Of a stretch of 64,000 nucleotides of DNA, positions 1 to 8,758 are shown one piece after another; positions within the stretch are counted from its first letter, which is position 1, and each line of letters begins with the position of its first letter. The translations under genes were made by a program, and so were the position numbers. Below the pieces are notes generated by a model that was given only the letters and a program-made list of their open reading frames with translations, ran no database searches and was not told the DNA's origin. Source of the DNA: Gordonia sp. PP30. Its GTDB lineage: Bacteria > Actinomycetota > Actinomycetes > Mycobacteriales > Mycobacteriaceae. The stretch is taken from positions 1,922,001 to 1,986,000 of the forward strand of contig NZ_CP095864.1 of the NCBI RefSeq assembly GCF_023100845.1. The letters are read 5' to 3'.

Positions 1-1086
1 TTGACCGACACCGGATGTCGTCGGCCGCTGATCGTCACCGACGCGTTCCTGACCTCGACCGGCGCCGTGGCGAGGGTCGTCGAACTCCTCGCCGAGGCCG
101 GCATCGACTGCACCGTCTTCGACGATGTGGTGCCTGATCCCACCACCGAATCGCTCGGCCCGGCGATCGCCCGTTTGCGCGCGAGTGGTTGCGACGGGGT
201 GATCGGATTCGGTGGCGGCAGTTCGCTCGACACCGCGAAAGCCGTCGCACTGCTGGCGACTACGGAGCGTCCGCTCCGGGACTTCAAGGCCCCGGCGCAG
301 ACCGACGAGCCGCTGCTGCCGATTGTCGCGATTCCGACGACGGCGGGAAGCGGTTCGGAAGCGACACGTTTCACGGTGGTCACCGATTCGCAGTCCGGCG
401 AGAAAATGCTCTGCCCCGGCCTGGCCTTCCTGCCGATCGCCGCGGTGGTCGACTACACGCTCACCATGACGATGCCCGCCCGGCTGACCGCTGACACCGG
501 TATCGACGCGTTGACGCACGCCGTCGAGGCGTACGTGAGTGCCCAGGCCAACTCCTTTTCCGACGGGCTCGCGCTGGCCGCGATCGCCACGATAGGCCGG
601 TACTTAAGGCGCGCGTACGCGGACGGTTCCGATGCGGAAGCACGCGAGCACATGATGCTGGCGTCGACGCAGGCCGGAATCGCCTTCTCCAACTCCAGTG
701 TCGCGTTGGTGCACGGCATGAGCCGCCCACTCGGCGCGCACTTCCACATCAGTCACGGGCTCTCCAATGCGATGCTCTTCCCGGCGGTCGCCGAGTTCTC
801 ACTCGGAGGCGCGACCGCGCGCTACGCCGACTGCGCCCGCGCCTACGGTGCCGCCGACGCTGCGGATTCGGATCTCGCTGCGGCCGGGAAGTTCGTCGAG
901 GAACTCCGTCGCCTCAATCAAGACCTCGCGGTTCCGGCTCCGCACGAGCTGGGCATCGCCCCGGATGATTGGACGCGACTCCTGTCGACCATGTCCGAGC
1001 AGGCGCTCGCCTCGGGAAGTCCGCAGAACAATCCCGTCGTACCCAGCGCGGACCAAATCTGTGCGATCTATCGCGCCATCTACTGA
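1..1086 (+). CDS. Iron-containing (type III) alcohol dehydrogenase, 5' end outside window
   Basis: Group III Fe-dependent alcohol dehydrogenase that oxidises an alcohol with NAD(P). Visible signatures are the nucleotide-binding GFGGGSSLDTAK, the substrate/metal-region IPTTAGSGSEAT, and the metal-ligand region with TGIDALTHAVEAY followed by a histidine-rich HGMSRPLGAHFHISHG segment. The 361 codons in the window lack the roughly 20-30 N-terminal residues usual for the family, and the reading frame is open at base 1. The TTG at base 1 is therefore probably an internal leucine and the gene partial. The stop lies 34 bp before a methylmalonate-semialdehyde dehydrogenase on the same strand, which suggests a co-transcribed catabolic unit (short-chain alcohol or semialdehyde oxidation). 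The exact substrate cannot be read from sequence. Confidence 0.9.
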   Translation: MTDTGCRRPLIVTDAFLTSTGAVARVVELLAEAGIDCTVFDDVVPDPTTESLGPAIARLRASGCDGVIGFGGGSSLDTAKAVALLATTERPLRDFKAPAQTDEPLLPIVAIPTTAGSGSEATRFTVVTDSQSGEKMLCPGLAFLPIAAVVDYTLTMTMPARLTADTGIDALTHAVEAYVSAQANSFSDGLALAAIATIGRYLRRAYADGSDAEAREHMMLASTQAGIAFSNSSVALVHGMSRPLGAHFHISHGLSNAMLFPAVAEFSLGGATARYADCARAYGAADAADSDLAAAGKFVEELRRLNQDLAVPAPHELGIAPDDWTRLLSTMSEQALASGSPQNNPVVPSADQICAIYRAIY

Positions 1087-1120
1087 TCTCGTCAGATACC
1101 CCAAGCAAGGAGCTTTCGCT

Positions 1121-2638
1121 ATGTCTACCACTTTCGAAACAGCCGAACCGGTCCTCGTCGGGCATTGGATCGACGGCCGCCCGGCATACTCCGATGCGGC
1201 GGTCGCTCGATTCGACGTGTACTGCCCCGCGACCGGAGAGATCACCAAGCAAGTTCCGGCAGGAACGGCCGAGGACGCCAGGGCCGCCGTCGCCGCGGCG
1301 GCTGCCGCTTTCCCCGCCTGGTCGGCTATCCCCCCGCACATTCGCGCCCGCGTCATGTTCTCCTTCCGGGAGAAGCTGTTCGGTGACATCGACCGCCTCG
1401 CCGCGATCATCTCCGACGAACACGGTAAAGTGCTCGACGACGCAAGGGGCGAGGTGCTTCGCGGAATCGAGGTCGTCGAATACGCCTGCGGCATTCCGGA
1501 GCTGTTGAAAGGCGAATTCACCGATAGCATCGGACGCGGAGTCGATGGCATGTCCCTGCGGCAGCCCCTCGGGGTCGTCGCGGGCGTGGTGCCTTTCAAC
1601 TTTCCGGCGATGGTTCCGCTGTGGATGTTCCCCATCGCCCTCGCTTGTGGAAACACCTTCGTGCTCAAACCGTCCGAAAAGGTGCCCACTCTCGCCATGG
1701 AGATGGCGCAGCTGCTCAAGGAAGCCGGGCTTCCCGACGGTGTCTTCAACATCGTCCACGGCGGTCGCGAAGTCGTGGACACGCTGATCACCCATCCCGA
1801 TGTCGAAGCCGTCAGTTTCGTCGGGTCCACCCCGGTAGCCGAGCATGTGTACAAGACCGGGAGCGACGCTGGAAAGCGCGTCCAGGCGCTCGGCGGAGCG
1901 AAGAACCACCTGGTGGTGATGCCTGATGCGGACGTGGACAACGTGGTCTCGGCGCTCATCGGTTCGGCGTTCGGCTCCGCGGGCGAGCGCTGCATGGCGA
2001 TCTCCGTCGTGGTTCCGATCGGCGACGAGATCGGCGATGCGGTCCGGGATGCGCTCGTCGCGCGGATCGCGGAGCTGCGTGTCGGTCCCGGGACCGAGCC
2101 TGGGGTGGAGATGGGGCCGCTGATCACCGCCGCGCACCGCGAGCGAGTGGTGTCCTACATCGAGGCCGGCGTCGCGGAAGGAGCCGAGCTCGTCGTCGAC
2201 GGCCGGAGCGGACGAACCGATCGTGGCTTCTTCCTCGGCGCGTCGTTGTTCGACCGTGTCACTCCGGACATGCGGATCTATCGCGAAGAGATCTTCGGTC
2301 CGGTTCTCAGCATCGTCCGAGCGTCGTCGTTCACCGACGCTCTGGAGCTGGTCAACGCGCACGAATTCGGAAACGGCGCGTCGTTGTTCACTGCCGATGG
2401 GCGTGCCGCACAGATGTTCATCAGCCAAGCGAAGGCAGGCATGATCGGCGTCAACGTTCCCATTCCGGTGCCGATGGCGTTTCATTCGTTCGGGGGCTGG
2501 AAGCGTTCATTGTTCGGCGATCACCACATCCACGGTAGGGAAGGGGTGCGGTTCTACACGCGATACAAGGCGGCGACGGTGCGCTGGCCGGAGGCCGGAT
2601 CGGCGGCGGCGGAGTTCGTCATGCCGACCTCGAAGTAG
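1121..2638 (+). CDS. mmsA: Methylmalonate-semialdehyde dehydrogenase (CoA-acylating)
   Basis: Aldehyde dehydrogenase of about 505 residues that converts methylmalonate or malonate semialdehyde to propionyl- or acetyl-CoA in valine, beta-alanine and related catabolism. The ALDH catalytic cysteine is Cys291 in SAGERCMAISVVV, a context close to the MMSDH form GQRCMA, and the segment GGAKNHLVVMPDAD is typical of MMSDH rather than of general ALDHs. The frame stays open upstream, but the start is placed at ATG 1121. AAGGAG at 1107-1112 sits 8 nt before it and the protein then has the normal family length. It follows the Fe-alcohol dehydrogenase by 34 bp and is likely in the same operon. Confidence 0.93.
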   Translation: MSTTFETAEPVLVGHWIDGRPAYSDAAVARFDVYCPATGEITKQVPAGTAEDARAAVAAAAAAFPAWSAIPPHIRARVMFSFREKLFGDIDRLAAIISDEHGKVLDDARGEVLRGIEVVEYACGIPELLKGEFTDSIGRGVDGMSLRQPLGVVAGVVPFNFPAMVPLWMFPIALACGNTFVLKPSEKVPTLAMEMAQLLKEAGLPDGVFNIVHGGREVVDTLITHPDVEAVSFVGSTPVAEHVYKTGSDAGKRVQALGGAKNHLVVMPDADVDNVVSALIGSAFGSAGERCMAISVVVPIGDEIGDAVRDALVARIAELRVGPGTEPGVEMGPLITAAHRERVVSYIEAGVAEGAELVVDGRSGRTDRGFFLGASLFDRVTPDMRIYREEIFGPVLSIVRASSFTDALELVNAHEFGNGASLFTADGRAAQMFISQAKAGMIGVNVPIPVPMAFHSFGGWKRSLFGDHHIHGREGVRFYTRYKAATVRWPEAGSAAAEFVMPTSK

Positions 2639-2808
2639 CAGCCGGTCAACGTGCGATCGGCGGCCGGTCCCGGCCGCTGATTCCACGTATCCTGCGACGC
2701 TAGACTGAGCATGCCGCCGTGCCTCCGACGAGTTGATCAGGCTCTTCGGGGTGTGCGTGACGGCTATGGGTCAGCGCGGGATCTGCTGCGCTCTTCGCGC
2801 CGCGCACT

Positions 2809-2982
2809 GTGCGCGGCGACGACCTCGGGTCCGACCCATCGCACCGGGCCCATCCCGACCGCGCACGCACTCAGGTCGCGTACGTGCGCCTCTGTGCCGA
2901 ACGCGAGGCCAACCGCCGCGAACGCCAAGCCCGCGACGTCTACGGCAGATACCCGGGCTTTCTCGAAGAACGGCCGTTCTGA
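2809..2982 (+). CDS. Short ORF or 3' remnant of an unrecognised gene
   Basis: The stretch from 2639 to 2993 has no gene of normal size. In one frame, after a TGA at 2758-2760, there is an open stretch to TGA 2980-2982. Its last 35 or so codons look protein-like: charged and helical, with AEREANRRERQARDVYGRYP and then FLEERPF at the end. The GTG at 2809 is the only plausible start and has no convincing ribosome-binding site. Either a 57-aa gene or the 3' end of a decayed gene would fit. I do not recognise the family. Confidence 0.3.
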   Translation: MRGDDLGSDPSHRAHPDRARTQVAYVRLCAEREANRRERQARDVYGRYPGFLEERPF

Positions 2983-2993
2983 CCCGATCCGCC

Positions 2994-3965
2994 TCAATCC
3001 GGCACGACCACGACGCGCTCCGGACCGCGGTCGGCCCAGGCCTCGCCGATGCGGGACAGGGGATAGACCGTATACGGGACGCGGACGGTGCCGGCGGCGA
3101 CCTGCTCGATGAAGCCGGCCAGGCCGTCCATCAGCACCTCGTGGTCGACGCTGCCCAGGCCGCTGCCGCTCAGGGTGTAGCGGCGGCTGCGCAGCAGCGC
3201 GCCGGGCACGCGGGCGTCGGCGCCGGCCATCGTGCCGACCTCGACGTGCGACACCTCGGTCGCCTCAGCGAGCGGGGCGACGGCGACGAACGTCCGCTCG
3301 GCGACCGGCCCCCACAGGAAGTCGACGACGATGCTCGGCGCGTGCCCGTCGAGGGAGTTCCGGATGGCATCGGAATCTTCGTCGGTGCCGGTCAGGGCCA
3401 CGGTGGCGATCGCGTCGCCGTGTTCGCCGGCCAGCCGGTCGAGGACGTCGGCGTTGCGGCCGACCGCGACCACGCGCTCGGCGCCGAGCGCCCGCGCGTT
3501 GTCGACGGCGAGGCCGCCCGACATGCCGGTGGCGCCGAGGATCAGCACGGTGCCGAGAGTCCGGCCCGTCGCCGCGACCGCGGTGCGCCGCGTGCTCAGC
3601 GGGATCCACGATGCCAGTCCGGGATTGCAGCCGGCGGCGACGGCGAGCGGATCCACGCCGTCGGGGAGCGCGACGCAGAAGTCGTCCGGCACCGAGATCC
3701 GCTCGGCCATCGTGCCCCAGGGCGCGGGCGCCATGCCGGTGTAGACCAGCGTGCCGTCGGCCGTGCGCGCCACCGCGTCGATCCCGGGGACCAGCGGCCA
3801 GCTGCCGGTGGAACTGTAGTGATCGCCGGATGCCCGCATCCGGACGATGTTGTGGATCCCGGCGCCGACCAGCTCGACGATGCTCCGGCCGTCGGCCGGA
3901 ACCGGCTCGTCGAACTCCCCGGCGACGGGGTCGTGTGCGGGTGCGGTGACGATGGCTGCCTTCAC
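2994..3965 (-). CDS. Zinc-independent MDR-family alcohol dehydrogenase / quinone oxidoreductase
   Basis: Medium-chain dehydrogenase/reductase of about 323 residues with an N-terminal GroES-like half and a C-terminal Rossmann half, the latter marked by the NADPH loop ILGATGMSGGLA. The cysteine/histidine ligands of zinc-containing ADHs are not evident, so a quinone-oxidoreductase-like NADPH enzyme is more likely. The frame extends to 3977, but GTG at 3965 is chosen because GGAGG (3971-3975) lies 5 nt upstream and the protein then begins MKAAIV, as in relatives. It is divergent from a TetR regulator 67 bp away, and the intervening operators suggest control by that repressor. Substrate unknown. 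Confidence 0.85.
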   Translation of the reverse strand: MKAAIVTAPAHDPVAGEFDEPVPADGRSIVELVGAGIHNIVRMRASGDHYSSTGSWPLVPGIDAVARTADGTLVYTGMAPAPWGTMAERISVPDDFCVALPDGVDPLAVAAGCNPGLASWIPLSTRRTAVAATGRTLGTVLILGATGMSGGLAVDNARALGAERVVAVGRNADVLDRLAGEHGDAIATVALTGTDEDSDAIRNSLDGHAPSIVVDFLWGPVAERTFVAVAPLAEATEVSHVEVGTMAGADARVPGALLRSRRYTLSGSGLGSVDHEVLMDGLAGFIEQVAAGTVRVPYTVYPLSRIGEAWADRGPERVVVVPD

Positions 3966-3978
3966 GACTACCTCCAAT

Positions 3979-4022
3979 TTAACGTTGTTAAGGACTGTCT
4001 CCAGCGTCCTCTAACGCTGTTA
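3979..4022. promoter_or_regulatory. Pair of TetR operator palindromes
   Basis: Two related palindromes lie between the divergent MDR oxidoreductase and TetR genes. The first is TTAACGTTGTTAA (3979-3991, arms TTAAC/GTTAA). The second is TAACGCTGTTA (4012-4022, arms TAAC/GTTA). Their centres are 32 bp apart, about three helical turns. Position next to both start codons and the shared core TAACGYTGTTA support autoregulated repression of both genes. Binding by this TetR is inferred. Confidence 0.65.
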
Positions 4023-4032
4023 AGCTGTCAAG

Positions 4033-4650
4033 GTGGCCGCGAAACTGAGTCGGGACAGGATCATCGACGAGGCCTTCGCGCTGCTCGACGACGCCGGGAT
4101 CGACGGACTGACGGTCCGCGCGCTCGCCGGGCGGCTCGGCGTCAAGGCGCCCGCGCTGTACTGGCACGTGGCGTCCAAGCAGGATCTGCTCGACCAGATG
4201 GGCACCGAGGTGGCCCGGCGGGTGGAGCGACGGTTCGCCGACACGACATCCGGCGATTCGTTCGCCGGGGCGTTGCGCGGCTACGCGATGATCCTCCGCG
4301 AGGAGTATCTGGCGCATCGTGACGGTGCGCGCACCTTCTCCGGGACCCGGCTGATGGACCCTGGGGTGCTGCGCGGCCGGGAAGCGGCGCTCGAGCACTG
4401 GACGCGGCGCGGCCTCACCCTGGAGCGGATCGTCGACGTCGTCGACATCGTGACGGCGTTCGTCGTCGGCTTCGTGATCGAAGAGCAGGAACGACAGGAC
4501 CAGGCGCGATATTCGTTACGGGATCGGGATGAGGCGGTCGGGGACGACTACCCGCTGACCGTCCGCGCGGGTCACCACGGCTTCCGTCCGTCTGGGCAAC
4601 GGTTCGACGACCAGCTCACGCTGCTGCTCGCCGGGGTGGCTCCGGAGTAA
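4033..4650 (+). CDS. TetR/AcrR-family transcriptional regulator
   Basis: A 205-residue repressor. The N-terminal TetR helix-turn-helix covers about residues 8-52 and includes GIDGLTVRALAGRLGVKAPA followed by LYWHVASKQDLLDQM. The C-terminal part resembles the TetR_C effector-binding class of tetracycline-repressor-like proteins. GTG 4033 is used as start and gives a normal N-terminus. It is divergently transcribed from the MDR oxidoreductase and flanked by two palindromes containing TAACGYTGTTA, so local autoregulation is likely. The ligand is unknown. Confidence 0.88.
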   Translation: MAAKLSRDRIIDEAFALLDDAGIDGLTVRALAGRLGVKAPALYWHVASKQDLLDQMGTEVARRVERRFADTTSGDSFAGALRGYAMILREEYLAHRDGARTFSGTRLMDPGVLRGREAALEHWTRRGLTLERIVDVVDIVTAFVVGFVIEEQERQDQARYSLRDRDEAVGDDYPLTVRAGHHGFRPSGQRFDDQLTLLLAGVAPE

Positions 4651-4670
4651 ATCGGCCGCAACGAGAACAG

Positions 4671-4697
4671 CCGGCCCCGGGATGCACCCGGGACCGG
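4671..4697. terminator. Hairpin between convergent genes
   Basis: An 11-bp stem with one mismatch (CCGGCCCCGGG / CCCGGGACCGG) and a 5-nt loop ATGCA lies between the TetR stop and the DUF2631 stop. There is no T-run. The position between convergent genes suggests a bidirectional terminator. Confidence 0.55.
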
Positions 4698-4722
4698 CCT
4701 GCAGCGATGACGCGGAGAAACG

Positions 4723-4986
4723 CTAGGCGCGCTTCCAGGTCTTCCGCGGGCGCAGCGCCCAGATCGGCCAGACGACCAGGACGATGCCGATCGCGATCAG
4801 CCAGATGTCCTCGACGTGGCCGACGTGGTTGCCGCGGAGCATCGCAAAGCAGATCAGACCGCAGACGAACGACGCGATCGCGTAGGTGCGCGGTGCCGTG
4901 CCCGACCAGCCGAAGCGCGCGGACGGCGCGTCCGGATCCTCCCGGACCCAGCCGGTATCGACGGTTTCGACCTCGGTGCTTGCCAC
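4723..4986 (-). CDS. DUF2631 small membrane protein
   Basis: An 87-residue protein with two hydrophobic segments, one around TYAIASFVCGLICFAML and one around IWLIAIGIVLVVWPIWAL, and a basic C-terminus RPRKTWKRA. It matches the actinobacterial DUF2631 family, which has a member near dxr and rip1 in mycobacteria. The reading frame runs on to 5130. The start is placed at GTG 4986 because GAGGAG (4994-4999) lies 7 nt upstream. It is divergent from dxr. Function unknown; a membrane location is predicted. Confidence 0.75.
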   Translation of the reverse strand: MASTEVETVDTGWVREDPDAPSARFGWSGTAPRTYAIASFVCGLICFAMLRGNHVGHVEDIWLIAIGIVLVVWPIWALRPRKTWKRA

Positions 4987-5043
4987 TTGAAAACTCCTCG
5001 GGATCGGCAGCCTTGACGGATGACTCGACGGGTTTCGGCCATG

Positions 5044-5079
5044 TCGTATGACCCAAGTCTTGTGACCCGGTCGTATGAC
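5044..5079. repeat. TCGTATGAC direct repeats in the DUF2631/dxr promoter region
   Basis: TCGTATGAC occurs at 5044-5052 and again at 5071-5079, 27 bp apart, with a related TTGTGACCC (5060-5068) between them. TGAC therefore recurs about every 13-14 bp in the divergent DUF2631/dxr spacer. It may be a regulator binding array, but no factor can be named. Confidence 0.35.
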
Positions 5080-5129
5080 GCAGCTTAGTACGTCGGGGTT
5101 CAAGCATAACCCGATCGGGGTGCGCCACA

Positions 5130-6302
5130 ATGACCGGTGTGACCACGCGTGTGTTGATTCTCGGCTCGACCGGCTCCATCGGTACCCAGGCGCTGGAGGT
5201 GATCGCCGAACACCCCGAACTCTTCGAGGTGGCCGGCCTGGGCGCCGGGGGCGGAAACCCGGATCTGCTGGCGCGGCAGGCGGCGGAGACGGGGACGCCC
5301 GCCGGGCGGATCGCGGTGGCCGACGCCGACGCGGCCGGGGCGGTCGGGGACCGGCTCGGCGGCCGGGTGCTCGGCGGCGGCGACGCCATGGTGCGGCTCA
5401 TCGAGGAGGTCGAGGCCGACGTCGTCCTCAACGGAGTCGTCGGATCGATCGGCCTGCGGCCGTCGCTCGCCGCCCTGCGCACCGGCGCACGACTGGCCCT
5501 GGCGAACAAGGAATCCCTGGTCGCCGGGGGACACCTGGTGCTCGACGCCGCCGCACCCGGACAGATCGTGCCGGTCGACTCCGAGCACTCGGCGATCGCG
5601 CAGTGCCTGCGCGGCGGTGCCGCCGACGAGGTGGACCGGCTGGTGCTGACGGCCTCGGGCGGCCCGTTCCGCGGCTGGACCGCCGAGCAGCTCGCCGACG
5701 TCACACCGGAGCAGGCCGGCCGCCATCCCACCTGGTCGATGGGGCCGATGATCACCCTCAACTCGGCGACCCTGGTGAACAAGGCGCTCGAGGTGATCGA
5801 GGCGCACCTGCTGTTCGGCGTCCCGTACGACCGGATCGACGTCACCGTGCACCCGCAGTCGATCGTGCACTCGATGGTCACCTTCATCGACGGCGCGACC
5901 ATCGCCAAGGCCTCGCCGCCGTCGATGAAGCTGCCGATCGCCCTCGCGCTGGGCTGGCCGCACCGGGTGCCCGGGTCGTCGGCCGCCTGCGACTTCTCCA
6001 CCGCGTCGCAGTGGACTTTCGAGCCGGTCGACGACGACGTGTTCCCGGCCATCCGGGTGGCCCGGGAGGCGGGGGAGGCCGGTGGCTGCCTGACCGCGAT
6101 CTACAACGCCGCCAACGAGGTGGCCGCCGCGGGCTTCTTCGCCGGGGCCCTCGGATTCCGGGACATCGTGACGGTGATCGCCGAGGTGCTCGCGCAGGCG
6201 GACGGGTGGACGGCGCCGCCGGGTACTGTGGAGGACGTGCTGGCCGCCGACCGGTGGGCGCGGGAACGCGCCGCCGCGCTGGTCGCGGCCCGTCGCAGCT
6301 GA
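5130..6302 (+). CDS. dxr: 1-deoxy-D-xylulose 5-phosphate reductoisomerase
   Basis: Second enzyme of the MEP isoprenoid pathway: DXP plus NADPH gives 2-C-methyl-D-erythritol 4-phosphate. The 390-residue protein shows the NADPH loop GSTGSIG (residues 12-18), the NKES motif (126-129), the metal/substrate motif [17 protein letters not shown], and NAANEVA near the C-terminus. Length is close to the family norm of about 390-410. It is followed by rip1 and ispG on the same strand, the same order as M. tuberculosis Rv2870c-Rv2868c. ATG 5130 is used, and a GTG a few codons downstream (VTTRVLIL) is a possible alternative. Confidence 0.96.
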   Translation: MTGVTTRVLILGSTGSIGTQALEVIAEHPELFEVAGLGAGGGNPDLLARQAAETGTPAGRIAVADADAAGAVGDRLGGRVLGGGDAMVRLIEEVEADVVLNGVVGSIGLRPSLAALRTGARLALANKESLVAGGHLVLDAAAPGQIVPVDSEHSAIAQCLRGGAADEVDRLVLTASGGPFRGWTAEQLADVTPEQAGRHPTWSMGPMITLNSATLVNKALEVIEAHLLFGVPYDRIDVTVHPQSIVHSMVTFIDGATIAKASPPSMKLPIALALGWPHRVPGSSAACDFSTASQWTFEPVDDDVFPAIRVAREAGEAGGCLTAIYNAANEVAAAGFFAGALGFRDIVTVIAEVLAQADGWTAPPGTVEDVLAADRWARERAAALVAARRS

Positions 6303-6344
6303 CCAGCCGGCACTCAGCTGACCATCGTCAAGACAGGGAATCCA

Positions 6345-7553
6345 GTGAGCTTCGCCCTCGGCATCGTGGTGTTCGCGCTGGCCCTGCTCATCTCGATCGC
6401 CTGGCACGAACTCGGTCACATGTGGGCGGCGCAGGCGACCGGGATGAAGGTCCGCCGCTACTTCGTCGGGTTCGGTCCCACGCTGTGGTCCACCCGCCGC
6501 GGCGAGACCGAGTACGGTGTCAAGGCGATCCCGCTCGGCGGTTTCTGCGACATCGCCGGGATGACCCCGCACGAGGAGATGACGCCCGACGAGCGGGAAC
6601 GCGCGATGTACCGGCAGTCGACGTGGAAGCGGCTCGTGGTGCTGCTCGCCGGCCCGGCCCAGAACTTCATCCTCGGCATCGTGCTGGTGCTGATCGTGGG
6701 CCTCAGCTGGGGTCTGCCGATCCTCGGCGACAAGCCGGTCCACGCGACGACGGTCGGCTGTGTGGCGCCCACCCAGGACGCGACGGGAAAGCTGGCCGAC
6801 TGCACCGGTGACGGGCCCGCGAACGCGGCCGGGCTGCGGCCCGGCGATCGGCTGGTCGCGGTGAACGGGCACTCCGTCGCCGACGACACCGACCTGGTCC
6901 ACCGCGTGCAGGCCTCGTCCGGGGACGTGGTGCTGACCGTCGAACGCGACGGCCGGCGACAGGATCTGACGGTGCCGGTGACCCGGGTCCAGCGCATGAC
7001 GAAGGACGCGGACGGGTCGCTGCGTCCGGTCACCGTCGGCGCCATCGGCGTCGGGCTGCACGTCGACTACGTGCGGCACTACGACCTCGCGAGCATCTGG
7101 GGCGGTGCGGCGTCGTTCACCGGCGACCTCTTCACCCAGACCTGGGACGCCCTGATCGGGCTGCCGTCGAAGGTCGGCGCGCTGTGGACCGCGGTGACCG
7201 GCGGTCCGCGCGACCCGGACACCCCGGTCAGCGTCTACGGCGCCTCGGTGATCGGCGGTGAAGCCGTCGACCACGGCTACTGGGACGTCTTCTTCCTGCT
7301 GCTGATCAGCGTCAACTTCTTCCTCGGCGCGTTCAACCTGATTCCGCTGCTTCCGCTTGACGGCGGCCACATGGCCATCGCCCTGTTCGAGAAGCTGCGC
7401 AACACCGTGCGCGGCTGGTTCGGCCGCGCCCCGGCCGGCCCGGTCGACTACTACAAGCTGTTGCCGCTGACGTACGCGGTGGTCGCGGTGATGGGCGCGT
7501 TCATGGTGCTCACCCTCACCGCCGACATCGTCAACCCCATCAAAGTGTTCTAG
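6345..7553 (+). CDS. rip1: Site-2 intramembrane metalloprotease Rip1
   Basis: M50-family zinc protease (402 residues) that cleaves transmembrane anti-sigma factors and other membrane substrates; in mycobacteria it governs envelope stress signalling. The zinc site HELGH is at residues 21-25 inside the first membrane helix, and the third ligand motif LDG (338-340) is in a late helix. A PDZ domain lies between them, around [18 protein letters not shown]. Further hydrophobic segments follow. The start is GTG 6345 with an AGGGAA-type ribosome-binding site just upstream. It is located between dxr and ispG, 42 bp after dxr. Confidence 0.94.
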   Translation: MSFALGIVVFALALLISIAWHELGHMWAAQATGMKVRRYFVGFGPTLWSTRRGETEYGVKAIPLGGFCDIAGMTPHEEMTPDERERAMYRQSTWKRLVVLLAGPAQNFILGIVLVLIVGLSWGLPILGDKPVHATTVGCVAPTQDATGKLADCTGDGPANAAGLRPGDRLVAVNGHSVADDTDLVHRVQASSGDVVLTVERDGRRQDLTVPVTRVQRMTKDADGSLRPVTVGAIGVGLHVDYVRHYDLASIWGGAASFTGDLFTQTWDALIGLPSKVGALWTAVTGGPRDPDTPVSVYGASVIGGEAVDHGYWDVFFLLLISVNFFLGAFNLIPLLPLDGGHMAIALFEKLRNTVRGWFGRAPAGPVDYYKLLPLTYAVVAVMGAFMVLTLTADIVNPIKVF

Positions 7554-7564
7554 GAGTTACGGAC

Positions 7565-8716
7565 ATGAGTGATCCGATCGGACTCGGCATCCCCGTCCCG
7601 CCGCCGGTGCTGGCGCCGCGGCGGAAGACCCGCCAGCTGAAGGTGGGCAAGGTGGGCGTCGGCAGCGACTCGCCGATCTCCGTGCAGTCGATGTGCACCA
7701 CCAAGACGCACGACGTCAACGCGACACTGCAGCAGATCGCGCAGCTCACCGCCTCGGGCTGCGACATCGTCCGGGTGGCCTGCCCGCGGCAGGAGGATGC
7801 CGATGCGCTCGCCGAGATCGCCCGGCATTCGCAGATCCCGGTGATCGCCGACATCCACTTCCAGCCCAAGTACATCTTCGCCGCGATCGACGCCGGCTGC
7901 GCCGCGGTCCGCGTGAACCCCGGTAACATCAAGGAGTTCGACGGCCGCGTCAAGGAGGTCGCCAAGGCGGCCGGCGAGGCCGGTATCCCGATCCGCATCG
8001 GCGTGAACGCGGGTTCCCTGGATCCGCGCCTGCTCAAGAAGTACGGCAAGGCCACCCCGGAGGCGCTCGTCGAGTCGGCGCTGTGGGAGGCGAGCCTGTT
8101 CGAGGAGCACGGCTTCGGCGACATCAAGATCTCGGTCAAGCACAACGACCCGGTGATCATGGTCGAGGCGTACCGGCAGCTGGCCGCCCAGTGCGACTAC
8201 CCGCTGCATCTCGGCGTCACCGAGGCCGGGCCGTCGTTCCAGGGGACCATCAAGTCGGCGGTGGCATTCGGCGCGCTGCTGTCGGATGGCATCGGCGACA
8301 CCATCCGCGTCTCGCTGTCGGCGCCGCCGGCCGAGGAGATCAAGGTCGGCGATGCGATCCTGCAGTCGCTCAACCTGCGTCCCCGCAAACTCGAGATCGT
8401 CTCGTGCCCGTCGTGCGGCCGCGCCCAGGTGGACGTCTACAAGCTGGCCAACGAGGTGACCGCCGGCCTGGAGGGCATGGAGGTGCCACTGCGGGTGGCG
8501 GTGATGGGCTGCGTGGTCAACGGTCCCGGTGAGGCCCGCGAGGCCGACCTCGGCGTGGCTTCCGGCAACGGCAAGGGCCAGATCTTCGTCAAGGGCGAGG
8601 TGATCAAGACCGTGCCCGAGGCGCTGATCGTGGAGACCTTGATCGAAGAAGCGATGCGGATCGCCGAGGAGACGGGGGAGACTGGAAGCGGCGCCCCGGT
8701 GGTGACGGTCAGCTGA
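7565..8716 (+). CDS. ispG: 4-hydroxy-3-methylbut-2-en-1-yl diphosphate synthase (flavodoxin)
   Basis: Penultimate enzyme of the MEP pathway; it reduces MEcPP to HMBPP using a 4Fe-4S cluster. The 383-residue protein has a TIM-barrel N-terminus starting [11 protein letters not shown] with [10 protein letters not shown], and a C-terminal cluster domain with Cys281, Cys284 (SCPSCGR) and Cys316 ([11 protein letters not shown]), plus Glu323 as the fourth ligand. The AGGAG ribosome-binding site overlaps the rip1 stop codon (TAGGAG, 7551-7556), which indicates translational coupling in the dxr-rip1-ispG operon. Confidence 0.96.
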   Translation: MSDPIGLGIPVPPPVLAPRRKTRQLKVGKVGVGSDSPISVQSMCTTKTHDVNATLQQIAQLTASGCDIVRVACPRQEDADALAEIARHSQIPVIADIHFQPKYIFAAIDAGCAAVRVNPGNIKEFDGRVKEVAKAAGEAGIPIRIGVNAGSLDPRLLKKYGKATPEALVESALWEASLFEEHGFGDIKISVKHNDPVIMVEAYRQLAAQCDYPLHLGVTEAGPSFQGTIKSAVAFGALLSDGIGDTIRVSLSAPPAEEIKVGDAILQSLNLRPRKLEIVSCPSCGRAQVDVYKLANEVTAGLEGMEVPLRVAVMGCVVNGPGEAREADLGVASGNGKGQIFVKGEVIKTVPEALIVETLIEEAMRIAEETGETGSGAPVVTVS

Positions 8717-8758
8717 CGCCGCCGGAGGCGCCGACCGCGGCGAGACGAGGAGGTGAGC

